A DNA stretch of 64,000 bases from Erwinia sp. HDF1-3R (GTDB taxonomy: Bacteria; Pseudomonadota; Gammaproteobacteria; Enterobacterales; Enterobacteriaceae). The stretch is from the NCBI RefSeq assembly GCF_039621855.1, contig NZ_CP155071.1, positions 4,216,001 through 4,280,000 of the forward strand. The letters run 5' to 3'. Below, piece after piece: positions 7,177-14,890 of this stretch. The notes beneath the pieces were generated by a model, which made no database searches, was not told where the DNA came from, and worked only from the letters and a program-made list of their open reading frames with translations. Numbering within the stretch: the stretch's first letter is position 1; each line of letters opens with the position of its first letter. Both the position numbers and the translations under genes were made by a program.

Positions 7177-7565
7177 AAACATGAACAATTTACCAATTGG
7201 TCTTTCGATAAACTCTCCCATTACTCTCAGAAGTTTTTATAACCATTTTTTCCCCATATTACGTGAGAAAATGCGTTTAAAAATATAATTTAGCTTTTAT
7301 ATTTTAACTACAAGCATGTGTTTTTACGCATTTAGAATTTTCTAGAATCAATATGCTGGCGCGCAATGCTATCCCCGCCTCGCCTGCCCGCTTTATGCAT
7401 CGTTTTTTATGCAGCTGCATGAACCGGGCAAAGCCGCGCCGGGCGTGGGCTGGATGGGTGTCTGAAGTCCCGCATTCTGCATGCAAAATCATGCACCCTA
7501 TGCATGCATTGCTCTTTACAAACCGGCTGGCCAGAAAAAGGGCGTTGAAAAGATAAAAAGCAGAC
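7177..7565. other. Noncoding cos region with repeated TGCA palindromes
   Basis: No convincing gene. After an AT-rich stretch the composition turns GC-rich near 7350. The part 7377-7510 contains many copies of TGCA/ATGCAT, such as ATGCAGCTGCATGA and TATGCATGCATTG. These may be terminase-binding sequences beside cos. Confidence 0.45.
7366..7384 (-). other. P2/P4-type cos site (19-nt cohesive-end sequence)
   Basis: The minus strand reads GGCGAGGCGGGGATAGCAT. As I recall it, the cohesive end shared by phages P2 and P4 is GGCGAGGCGGGGAAAGCAC, so 17 of 19 bases agree. The site lies in a GC-rich noncoding stretch packed with TGCA/ATGCAT palindromes (7377-7510), and next to the late genes ogr/delta and psu, as in P4. 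It would let the element be packaged by a P2-like helper. Confidence 0.75.
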
Positions 7566-7591
7566 AAAAAAAAGCCGCTGTTTTCAGCGGC
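7566..7591 (-). terminator. Rho-independent terminator after ogr/delta
   Basis: On the minus strand a GCCGCTG/CAGCGGC stem with a TTTT-type loop is followed by eight T. It lies just past the ogr/delta stop codon and would end the psu-ogr operon. Confidence 0.8.
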
Positions 7592-7599
7592 CGTTGTGG

Positions 7600-7851
7600 T
7601 CAGTGGAGAGTGCGGAAGGACGAGCCATAGCGGCCGAGCGTCTGCCGTTCTTTTACCGGCTCCGGGGTGGCTACGGGAACCGGTTCGGGCTGCGGCGGCG
7701 CGGTGATGACTTTGGTGATGCTCTCGCTGGTTTTGAACGAACAGGAGCAGTCGAGATTGGTGCACTGGTGATAGCGCTCCTTCACCTGTTCGGACATATA
7801 GCGGCTTGATTTGGCATGCGCCGGGCTTTTGCAGTACGGGCAGTGCATCAT
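7600..7851 (-). CDS. ogr: Ogr/Delta-type zinc-finger late-gene activator
   Basis: An 83-residue protein. HCPYC (residues 3-7), SRYMSEQVKERYHQC (about 17-31) and CSCSF form the zinc-finger core of the P2 Ogr / P4 Delta family. These bind upstream of phage late promoters and recruit RNA polymerase through its alpha subunit. The C-terminal third is Pro-rich. The ATG overlaps the stop of the psu-like gene (ATGATGA-type junction), so the two are co-translated. In P4, delta and psu are neighbours in the late operon. The protein is intact and could still trigger or respond to a P2-like helper. The name is by family. The satellite version is usually called delta. Confidence 0.88.
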   Translation of the reverse strand: MMHCPYCKSPAHAKSSRYMSEQVKERYHQCTNLDCSCSFKTSESITKVITAPPQPEPVPVATPEPVKERQTLGRYGSSFRTLH

Positions 7852-8500
7852 CCCTGGCTTTCCTTCTGCTGTTTTCTTTCACGCTTTGCCCGGCGCTCAT
7901 GTATCAGCTTGTGAATGGCGGCCGGGCTGTTATACAGGCGCATATCCACACCGGTCAGCGCAGGGCGGTAAATGCCAATCTCCGACAGCACAGGCTCGGC
8001 ATCCATATCCAGCCGCGCGTCTTCCGCTTTGTCGGCCAGTAATTTAACCACTTCACGGGCGAGTATAACCTCCGGCTCCACGTGCAGCGGGTCGGTATGG
8101 CGTCCGCGGTCGTTGAGCCTTAGCGACAGCAGCTTCAGCCGGATGCCCCGTATCAGCGTCGGGCTGACATTGCGCATGGCGGCCTCCCACTGGCCCTCGG
8201 CGTACTGCGTAAAGGCCATGTTGTGCGCATTCACGTAAGCGTGGCCGTTGCGCACGGCATTTATCGCTTCTCCCTCGTTCTCAAATTCCAGCTCCTCAAT
8301 CAGACCGGTGAACTCGTCGGCCAGCTCGCGGCTGGCAATGCGCTGGCTGTGATCCGCGCGCAGCTCCGGCGTGATGGCTCCCCGCAGGCTGCGAAACGGG
8401 TACGCCAGTTCGTTTCCGCCTCTTTCCCGTTCTCAATGGCCGCCTCACGCTCTTTTTTGCTGCGGGCAATGGCGGCGGTGATATCGTTGATTTTCATCAT
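7848..8500 (-). pseudogene. psu: Psu-like (P4 polarity suppression / capsid decoration) gene, frameshifted
   Basis: The ATG at 8500 (MMKINDITAAIARSKKERE) opens a frame that fails after NWRTRF near 8400. The sequence continues one base out of frame as RSLRGAITPELRADHSQRIA and runs without a stop to 7848. The joined product is about 217 residues. The C-terminal part (VLSEIGIYRPALTGVD, then AAIHKLIHERRAK) aligns with the end of P4 Psu (LTTIGFRPDVASVDD, then QNMIFSRKSAQ). Psu inhibits Rho and decorates P4 capsids. The single-base shift at about 8395-8405 would abolish the protein unless it is a sequencing error. An in-frame late start near 8255 would give only the C-terminal half. Confidence 0.7.
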
Positions 8501-8577
8501 CTGTGCTGTGTGTGCAGTACGTGCATCTGCCAGGCGCTTCAGTGCAGGGGTTTTCCCGGGGTGCTCATAGCGTTCCG

Positions 8578-9114
8578 ATGCGTTTCAGCGACCGCAGCGG
8601 CGGCGTGTCCCGTCGCCGGGTCATCCTGCCGTTCCCGGACGTGATACCGGCGAACGAGCGCGACCCGCAGCTGCTGGACAAGATTGCCGGTGAACTGGCG
8701 GTTATCGTGCGCCACCTGATGCAACGCTTCACCCGACCTGACGACGCCCGCGAACTGTTACAGGCGCAGCAGTCATCGGAGGAGGCGCTGGAAATCAAGC
8801 GCAGCGCCGACCCGCTGGTCGATTTCTGCGGCTACCTGACGCCGCTGAGTACCCCGACCGGGCTGTTTATCGGTAATGCCAATATCCGGCCCATCAACCC
8901 GCGCCGGTATCTGTATCACGCCTATCTGTCTTTTATGGAGGCAAGGGGTCATCAGCACCCCATGAGTCTGACCGCCTTCGGCCAGGCAGTGCCGCAGACG
9001 CTGAAGGAGTACGAGATAGAGTTGCTGAAACGTAAGACAAAAAACGGCATCCAGACCAGCCTGGAACTGAGCGAAGAGTGCGAGGCTGACTGGCTGCCAC
9101 GATGTGATGCATAA
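8578..9114 (+). pseudogene. C-terminal remnant of P4-type alpha primase/helicase
   Basis: The frame reads MRFSDRSGGVSRRRVILPFP, then DPLVDFCGYLTPL, GLFIGNANIRPINPRRYLYH and a tail ending KRKTKNGIQTSLELSEE, CEADWLPRCDA. This is the C-terminal end of the P4 alpha replication protein, covering the end of the helicase region and the ori-binding domain. Primase and Walker motifs, about 600 residues, are missing. The join to the psu upstream region at about 8500-8577 marks a deletion that also removed sid and the ori side. An ORF extends back to 8503 but I see no homology there. The 178-residue part could be expressed, but not as a replication protein. Confidence 0.8.
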
Positions 9115-9132
9115 GTGGCCCCCTAAGCACTA

Positions 9133-9157
9133 AACCGGCCCAGGCCGGTTTTTTTGT
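9133..9157 (+). terminator. Rho-independent terminator after the alpha remnant
   Basis: AACCGGCC/GGCCGGTT stem with a short loop followed by seven T, 18 bp after the alpha stop. Confidence 0.85.
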
Positions 9158-9422
9158 GCAAATAGTAGAGATACATCAGACGACATTAGTCGTAGTTAAA
9201 ATCACACTTAAAACAGTCAATCAAGTGAAATCCTAAAATGCAACTAAGATCTTTTACCTTAAAAATCAAATAGTTAATTTCTCCGAAGGCATTGATTATT
9301 TAATAACATATCATTAACCCTTATGTTAAATAATATTGTATATTAATTGCAGTTTGTACGGGTATCTTTCATTAAAATAATAATCCAAAAAAAAAACACA
9401 ATAAATTCAGAGGAGTAAGGCC
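9158..9422. other. AT-rich promoter region of the NLR-like gene
   Basis: No gene seen. The stretch is extremely AT-rich and ends in AGAGGAGTAAGGCC just before the ATG at 9423, a strong ribosome-binding site. Confidence 0.4.
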
Positions 9423-12137
9423 ATGTCCACAAGAAACTTCGCTACTAGAATGTCTTGTTTTTCTTTGGTATCTGCTATCGAAACAGATCTCCGAGCCATT
9501 ATAGTTAGTGAATTACCTAATGAATATGAGAGTATGCTACCAGCAGATGTAGTAACCAATGCTAAGGAACGGTATGCTGAGCACAACAAAGAATCTTTTT
9601 TGAAAGATAGCAATATTGTCGAGTTATTAGACTTTATAGATTTTTATGACTTAAGTAAAATCCTCAATAAAATAAAGAATAACCAAAAATTTTTTAAACC
9701 TGAGGAAATTGTTGAAATAATTGACGAGCTTCAGCGACTAAGCAAATGTAGAAATAGGGTTTGTCATTCTCGCCCACTTGAACCAAATGACTTCACAACT
9801 CTTTTAGACTTTACAAGCGAATTAATAAAAATCGGTAGTTTAACTTACTGGAAAAACGTTAATATTGCCTTAAATAATCTCGACAACCCGACGTTTGCCT
9901 TGTCGCTAAAAATACCTTCCTATTGGCGAATAAACAATAAAACAATAAATAACAATTTGCCTTTGCCAGAATTTGATGATACGGGTTTTATGGGGAGAGA
10001 TAAGGACAGAACAGCCGTTACCAAATTATTAACTTCTAATACTAAAGTAACATCGATTGTTGGTGAAGGAGGAGTAGGTAAAACGGCGTTAGCACAAAGA
10101 TGCCTTTATGATATATTAGAAATATGTGAAAGCAGCGAAAAAGAGGACTCTATCTTCGATATAATAGTCTGGGTTTCTCTAAAAACCAATAGACTAACTG
10201 CCAATGGTGCTGCTGAAATAAAGAATTCAATAAGCTCAAGCTCGGGGCTATTCCAAAATATCTCTAGATCTCTTAAAGGAGAGACCACTATCAGTGTAAA
10301 GAGCGACCTTGATGAGATAAGAGAATATATGGATGAATACAAAATATTACTTTGCATCGACAATCTTGAAACCATATCAAGTGATGATATAAGAGACTTT
10401 CTCGCTGATATCCCCAACGGTTCTAAAGTTTTGATAACAACACGGATAGGCCTCGGCGAAATAGAGTATAGATATAAATTAGATAAGTTAGATGACAAAC
10501 CCTCAGTAGACTTAATGAGAAATATGTCTAAGTTACTTAACTTAGACAAGCTTTACAAAAAAAACAATGAAGGTTTAAATCAACTTTGCAAATCTCTTTT
10601 CAACAATCCGCTTTTAATTAAGTGGTATGTATTGGCTGTAGCCGCCGGATTTGGAAATGCAGAATTAATTGATAAAAGAAGCGGTAATTTTAAAGATGCT
10701 CTTTGCTTTTGCTTCGAGAACTTGTATGACAGATTAAGTGAAATTGAAAAAAGAGCAATATCTGTCATTGCATGTTTAAGAAGGCCAGTGTCTGCTGTAG
10801 AGCTAAGATTTTTTTTAAGCAACATCGAAGAAACTAAAATTGAGGAAGCATTACACCAGTTACATAATTCAAGTATGCTTATCTCAACAGGTGATAAAAT
10901 TGCCGAAGGTAGATATCTATACAGTTTAACTGGTGTTGCCGAGGAATATATAAACACTGTCAGACCCGTTACAAATGATTTGTATCAAGAAATAAAAGAA
11001 AAAAGGAAAGAAATCCAAAACCTTATCTCCGAAGCTAACATACAAAAAAACCATTACAATTATGATCTAAACGTCATATCGTGGACCACGAAAGACGAAA
11101 AAATATGCTCAATTTACTTACAAAAAGCCTTATCATTTCATAAAAAAGAAAATAGAGAATTAGCTGATCAAAATATCAAAACCGCAAAATCACTTATGCC
11201 GGGATTTTCGGAGTGTTATCGTATTCACAGCTATATCCTTAAAGAATCCTCTCCTTTTCAAGCTGAAGCAGAACTTGAAAAAGCTATTGATTTAAATCCC
11301 AATTCTGTTATTACACGTTACGCATACAGTCAATTCTTAATTGCACAAGAGGAATTTGAAAAAGCAAAAGAGCAAATAAATGAAGCATTGAGAATAGACT
11401 CTGAAGACGTGGCACTAAAAACTTATAAAGCATGGATACTTACTCTTAATGGTGAATATAAAGCGGCAGTAGATATATATGAAGAATTGCTTCCAGAACA
11501 GCATAAGAGATTGTTAAAGTTCCGTATTAGCACCCATGATCAAGCTGCCAGCTGCTATCGAAGAATGTCAGAGCAAAATATCAGGGATAATGATTACCCG
11601 GAAGCTAGAAATAATATTAAGCGTGCAGTTGAGATATTAGAATCTACTATAAATAAAGGCGACTACGATCATGGCACTTTGTATAGACTATATGATCTAC
11701 TAAAGACAGCAGAACATCTATTCTCAAAATTAAAAGACAGAAGTGTTATAGATGACATACTTTTATTTATAGAATATAACATGATGACATTAACTGTTAA
11801 GTCGACTGTACAGCTTAAGCAAGATCTCAGTGAATATAAGAATCATTGTTCTCCTGAGTTTTCTAATAAGGTGAAAATTATTTTAGATTTATTAACCCCT
11901 CCAAATTCAGTTAATATCGGCGAAAGAATTATTGGTACTGTCGATAAAATAGTTAGCACGGAGAGGGGCGTATCTTACGGCTTCATTCTAGGAACGGACC
12001 AAAATCGTTACTTTTTCCACCGTAGTGAAGTTTCTCCACAGAGCTTTATGAGTGAAATAGATGAAAATGTGAACGTTACATTTTTGACCAAGCATAGCGA
12101 AAAGGGTGTATTTGCTTTTGATGTTAGACAACGTTAA
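9423..12137 (+). CDS. NLR-like STAND ATPase: HEPN - NB-ARC - TPR - cold-shock-like domain
   Basis: A 904-residue multidomain protein. Residues ~1-140 are helical with RNRVCH (R110, H115), the Rx4H motif of HEPN ribonucleases. An NB-ARC ATPase follows: Walker A GEGGVGKT (214-221), Walker B ILLCID (308-313), the sensor LITTR (337-341) and NPLLIKW as the GxP-like motif. A winged-helix region precedes TPR-like repeats (about 560-760; for example AEAELEKAIDLNPNS and AKEQINEALRIDSED). The last ~70 residues (GTVDKIV, YGFILG, YFFHRSEV, VTFLTKHSEKGVFAFDV) look like a cold-shock OB fold. This is the build of bacterial anti-phage NLR/STAND proteins: sensing triggers oligomerisation and an effector. I infer HEPN as the RNA-cutting effector and the OB/TPR end as sensor. 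Low GC and satellite location support cargo status. Confidence 0.8.
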   Translation: MSTRNFATRMSCFSLVSAIETDLRAIIVSELPNEYESMLPADVVTNAKERYAEHNKESFLKDSNIVELLDFIDFYDLSKILNKIKNNQKFFKPEEIVEIIDELQRLSKCRNRVCHSRPLEPNDFTTLLDFTSELIKIGSLTYWKNVNIALNNLDNPTFALSLKIPSYWRINNKTINNNLPLPEFDDTGFMGRDKDRTAVTKLLTSNTKVTSIVGEGGVGKTALAQRCLYDILEICESSEKEDSIFDIIVWVSLKTNRLTANGAAEIKNSISSSSGLFQNISRSLKGETTISVKSDLDEIREYMDEYKILLCIDNLETISSDDIRDFLADIPNGSKVLITTRIGLGEIEYRYKLDKLDDKPSVDLMRNMSKLLNLDKLYKKNNEGLNQLCKSLFNNPLLIKWYVLAVAAGFGNAELIDKRSGNFKDALCFCFENLYDRLSEIEKRAISVIACLRRPVSAVELRFFLSNIEETKIEEALHQLHNSSMLISTGDKIAEGRYLYSLTGVAEEYINTVRPVTNDLYQEIKEKRKEIQNLISEANIQKNHYNYDLNVISWTTKDEKICSIYLQKALSFHKKENRELADQNIKTAKSLMPGFSECYRIHSYILKESSPFQAEAELEKAIDLNPNSVITRYAYSQFLIAQEEFEKAKEQINEALRIDSEDVALKTYKAWILTLNGEYKAAVDIYEELLPEQHKRLLKFRISTHDQAASCYRRMSEQNIRDNDYPEARNNIKRAVEILESTINKGDYDHGTLYRLYDLLKTAEHLFSKLKDRSVIDDILLFIEYNMMTLTVKSTVQLKQDLSEYKNHCSPEFSNKVKIILDLLTPPNSVNIGERIIGTVDKIVSTERGVSYGFILGTDQNRYFFHRSEVSPQSFMSEIDENVNVTFLTKHSEKGVFAFDVRQR

Positions 12138-12194
12138 AGCCAAAAGTACAAAAATTTGTTAAGTAGTTTTCTACTGAAAATTTATTTCATAACG

Positions 12195-12217
12195 AACCGG
12201 CTCCGGCCGGTTTTTTT
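12195..12217 (+). terminator. Rho-independent terminator after the NLR-like gene
   Basis: AACCGG/CCGGTT stem around CTCCGG followed by seven T, 58 bp after the stop. It is very similar to the terminator at 9133, so the NLR-like gene sits between two near-identical terminators. Confidence 0.85.
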
Positions 12218-12235
12218 CACCTAAGGGTTAACAGT

Positions 12236-12348
12236 GTTCACCCCGGGTGAAGAGTGGTGAAGAGTGGTGAAGAGTGCCAAATCAAGTGATCACCACTTAA
12301 CTACATAAATATAAATGATAAAATTGAAAGGTGAACAGGGTGAACACT
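12236..12348. repeat. P4-type iterons (crr-like region)
   Basis: Three tandem decamers GGTGAAGAGT (12246-12275), two GGTGAACA decamers (12330-12348) and an inverted GTTCACC (12236-12242). P4 alpha protein binds type I iterons of consensus GGTGAACAG(T/A) at ori1 and crr. The block lies downstream of the alpha remnant and next to int. The binding protein is no longer encoded intact in this element. Confidence 0.7.
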
Positions 12349-12374
12349 TTTCCGTAAAATCTTTTTTTTCTGGC

Positions 12375-13625
12375 TTAACCTCTGCCGAACTCATACGGGG
12401 TAAGGTGATATTCATTATTGCTGTCTAAATAATCAGCCCACCACTGCACCATGAGCCGCCGCTCTTCAAGGTGCTCCGCCTTATGAATGTAAGCCGCGCG
12501 AACCCCGTTACGTTCCTGATGGCTCATCTGTCTCTCAACAGCATCACGCGACCACAGGCCAGATTCAACTAATGCACTACATGCCATTGCCCTGAATCCA
12601 TGACCGCAAACTTCTGTTTTCGTGTCGTACCCCATCCTGCGAAGAGCATGATTGATGGTGTTTTCGCTCATTGGCTTAGTGGGGTGATGATCGCCCGGAA
12701 ACACTAAATCTCTGTTTCCGCTCAGCCCCCGTATTTCTTCCAAAATGGTTAAAGCCTGTCTTGATAGCGGCACCAGATGGACGGTTCGCATTTTCGAACC
12801 ACGATGGGAGTGTTTGACTCCTTCAATCGCTTCTCGCTCGGCAGGGATAGTCCACAGCTCTTTTTTAAGGTCAATTTCGCTCCATCGTGTAAACCGCAAT
12901 TCACTGGAACGGATAAAGACGTAAAGGCTGAGCCTGAGGGCTAAACGGGTAAGCAGGCGGCCTTTATGTGTTTCAATACGCTGAAGGAAGTCAGGTAAAT
13001 GTTCTAATGGAAGAGCCGGTCTGTGAGTAGCCTTTCTTGTTATGATTGCCCCGGCGAGATCCTGAGCGGGATTTCGGTCAGTAATGCCAATCTGCACCGC
13101 ATAACGCATAATACCCGTGATCCTTTGCTGTAAACGGGAAGCAACATCCAGGCGGCCGCTTAGCTCTACCTCTTTCGAAGGCAACAGCAGGTCGCGGGTT
13201 GTTAAATTAGCAATATTTCGCTTACCAATAGCCGGGAAGATATTGCGTTCAAGGTCACGCCATACTCGCTCAGCATGGCCGACAGACCAGCGTTTATTGT
13301 TCGCATGCCAGTCATAAGCCACTTTTTCAAACGTGTTAAGTGCTGCCTCTTCCTGTTGCCTTACCTCTTCTTTTTTCGCATTAGGGCTGACACCTTCCGC
13401 TATCAGAAGGCGTATCTCATCACGTTTCTCACGCGCTTTTGCCAGGGAAAGAAGAGGATAAGCACCTAACGCCGTTCTGCTCTCTTTCCCTTCAAAACGG
13501 TACTTGAGATACCAGCGCTTAGAACCGGTTGGTTTGATAAGAAGATACAATCCGTGGCCGTCAGTGAGTTTGTACTCTTTCTCACGAGGCTTTGCGGTAC
13601 GGGCCGCGATATCAGTTAAAGGCAT
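12375..13625 (-). CDS. int: P4-type tyrosine integrase
   Basis: A 416-residue site-specific recombinase of the P4 integrase family. The N-terminal arm-binding DUF4102-like domain (MPLTDIAARTAKPREKEYKL) is followed by a core-binding domain and the catalytic domain. The catalytic residues are R244 (SSELRFTRW), H342 and R345 (HGFR), H369 (MSHQE) and Y379 (RAAYIH), all present. It lies 165 bp from the 3' end of tRNA-Leu and points away from it, the usual layout for an element integrated in leuX, the P4 attachment gene in E. coli. The reading frame is full length, so the enzyme could still excise the element if the far att site is competent. Confidence 0.93.
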   Translation of the reverse strand: MPLTDIAARTAKPREKEYKLTDGHGLYLLIKPTGSKRWYLKYRFEGKESRTALGAYPLLSLAKAREKRDEIRLLIAEGVSPNAKKEEVRQQEEAALNTFEKVAYDWHANNKRWSVGHAERVWRDLERNIFPAIGKRNIANLTTRDLLLPSKEVELSGRLDVASRLQQRITGIMRYAVQIGITDRNPAQDLAGAIITRKATHRPALPLEHLPDFLQRIETHKGRLLTRLALRLSLYVFIRSSELRFTRWSEIDLKKELWTIPAEREAIEGVKHSHRGSKMRTVHLVPLSRQALTILEEIRGLSGNRDLVFPGDHHPTKPMSENTINHALRRMGYDTKTEVCGHGFRAMACSALVESGLWSRDAVERQMSHQERNGVRAAYIHKAEHLEERRLMVQWWADYLDSNNEYHLTPYEFGRG

Positions 13626-13790
13626 AATTTGGGGGTCAAAAGTTTATCGAAGCGAAGTGACCCCCATTCTGACCCCCAAACTTACCGGATGTCTATGGAT
13701 GACCTCGGACGTATACGGACAGAAGAAAAACTCTCACTCTTGATTTTAAAGTTTTTTTTGGAATTCCTCGGACGAGGATGGACAGGATAC
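13626..13790. promoter_or_regulatory. att-proximal region between int and leuX
   Basis: Contains paired GGGGGTCA/TGACCCCC sequences (13630-13675) and two similar blocks, CCTCGGACGTATACGGAC and CCTCGGACGAGGATGGAC (about 13713-13782). These could be integrase arm-binding sites and the int promoter. No gene. Confidence 0.45.
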
Positions 13791-13875
13791 TGGTGCCGAA
13801 GGCCGGAATCGAACCGGCACGCCTTGCGGCGGTTGATTTTGAATCAACTGCGTCTACCGATTTCGCCACTTCGGC
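13791..13875 (-). tRNA. leuX: tRNA-Leu (CAA)
   Basis: An 85-nt type II tRNA, 5' GCCGAAGTGGCGAAATCGGT to 3' CCTTCGGCACCA, with the CCA encoded. The anticodon stem GTTGA/TCAAC holds the loop TTCAAAA, so the anticodon is CAA. The variable arm and acceptor stem agree closely with E. coli leuX. Its 3' end is the attachment site of the P4-like element on its left. Confidence 0.97.
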
Positions 13876-13903
13876 ACTGAAGGGTATGCGGAAAACGAGG
13901 TGG

Positions 13904-13931
13904 ATTATACCGTTACGGCTACCCTGCGCAA
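13904..13931 (-). promoter_or_regulatory. leuX promoter
   Basis: Minus strand TTGCGC -35 and TATAAT -10 separated by 16 bp, about 30 bp upstream of the tRNA 5' end. Confidence 0.75.
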
Positions 13932-14178
13932 CCTAAATCCTTTAGGACGTTCGTTGAGTGGTGAAAAATAGAGCGCTTTAGTCCTGGGTCTTTGCCCCTG
14001 CCTTCTTAACCTTACTGAGATTACTCTTAAACACTTACCCCTCGTGGCGGGTGATATGCGTGCGCGGGAACCTGGCGGCTATTGTGCTGTCCCAATGGAA
14101 TGAAAATGGGTTGCCGTGCGGGCGGTTAGCGAAAGCGCATCTGGCAGCGACACCGGATAACAAATACAAGGATATAGC
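13932..14178. other. Noncoding spacer between leuX and yjjA
   Basis: No gene recognised. ACAAGGATATAGC before 14179 provides the ribosome-binding site of yjjA. Confidence 0.4.
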
Positions 14179-14685
14179 ATGAAAGCAACGTCTAAGATGG
14201 TACTGGCAATGGCACTCTCTTCCACCCTGCTGGCGAGTGCAGCCTCGGCGGCAAGCTGGCAGGACCAGCTGAGCAGCGCGGCCAGTTCGCTCAGCCAGAA
14301 TTCTGAATCCGGCACGTCTGGCTCCACCTCGCAGACCGGCACCTCCATGGGCGCGCTGACGGGTCTGCTGAACGGCGGGAATCAGTCGCTGAGCTCCAAC
14401 AGCATGACCAATGCCGCTGGCGTGTTGCAGTACTGCGTGAAGAATAACGTGGTGGATAACAACGTCAGCTCGGTGAAAGACCAGCTGATGAGCAAGCTTG
14501 GCCTGACGGACACCACTAAGCAGCAGGAAACCACTGATTATAAGCAGGGCCTGATGGGTCTGCTGAATACCGGCAACAATCAGCAGGTTAACCTGAGCAG
14601 CCTGGGGAATACCGCGCTGGGCAAGAAGGTGAAAACCAAAGCCTGCGATCTGGTGCTGAAGCAGGGCAAGCAGTTTATCTCCTAA
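14179..14685 (+). CDS. yjjA: DUF2501 periplasmic protein YjjA
   Basis: A 168-residue protein with a clear Sec signal peptide (MKATSKMVLAMALSSTLLAS, cleavage likely after ASA near residue 24). A low-complexity Ser/Gly/Gln stretch (about residues 30-75) is followed by a helical domain with two Cys (LQYCVKNN, TKACDLV) that may form a disulfide. It matches E. coli YjjA in length and domain. Function unknown. Confidence 0.82.
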   Translation: MKATSKMVLAMALSSTLLASAASAASWQDQLSSAASSLSQNSESGTSGSTSQTGTSMGALTGLLNGGNQSLSSNSMTNAAGVLQYCVKNNVVDNNVSSVKDQLMSKLGLTDTTKQQETTDYKQGLMGLLNTGNNQQVNLSSLGNTALGKKVKTKACDLVLKQGKQFIS

Positions 14686-14890
14686 TCTCTTCGGAGCTGT
14701 CCCTCCATTGCCATTCCCAGGAGCCACAGCAGGTGGCTCTTGTTATCTCTATAGAAAATCCTCCCGCCCCCTCTCGCGTCTGCGCCCTACTGCTTCTCAC
14801 ACTCTGCATGTGACCGAAAAGGACAATCCCTCGCCAGGCTGTTAACCTGTGAGTTGCTTACGCCCGTGATACCAACAAGGAGCCACCGAC

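Noticed and set aside
7304-7900. Open frame overlapping cos and ogr/delta on the minus strand
   Set aside because: It overlaps the clear zinc-finger gene in another frame and runs through the cos region; no homology.
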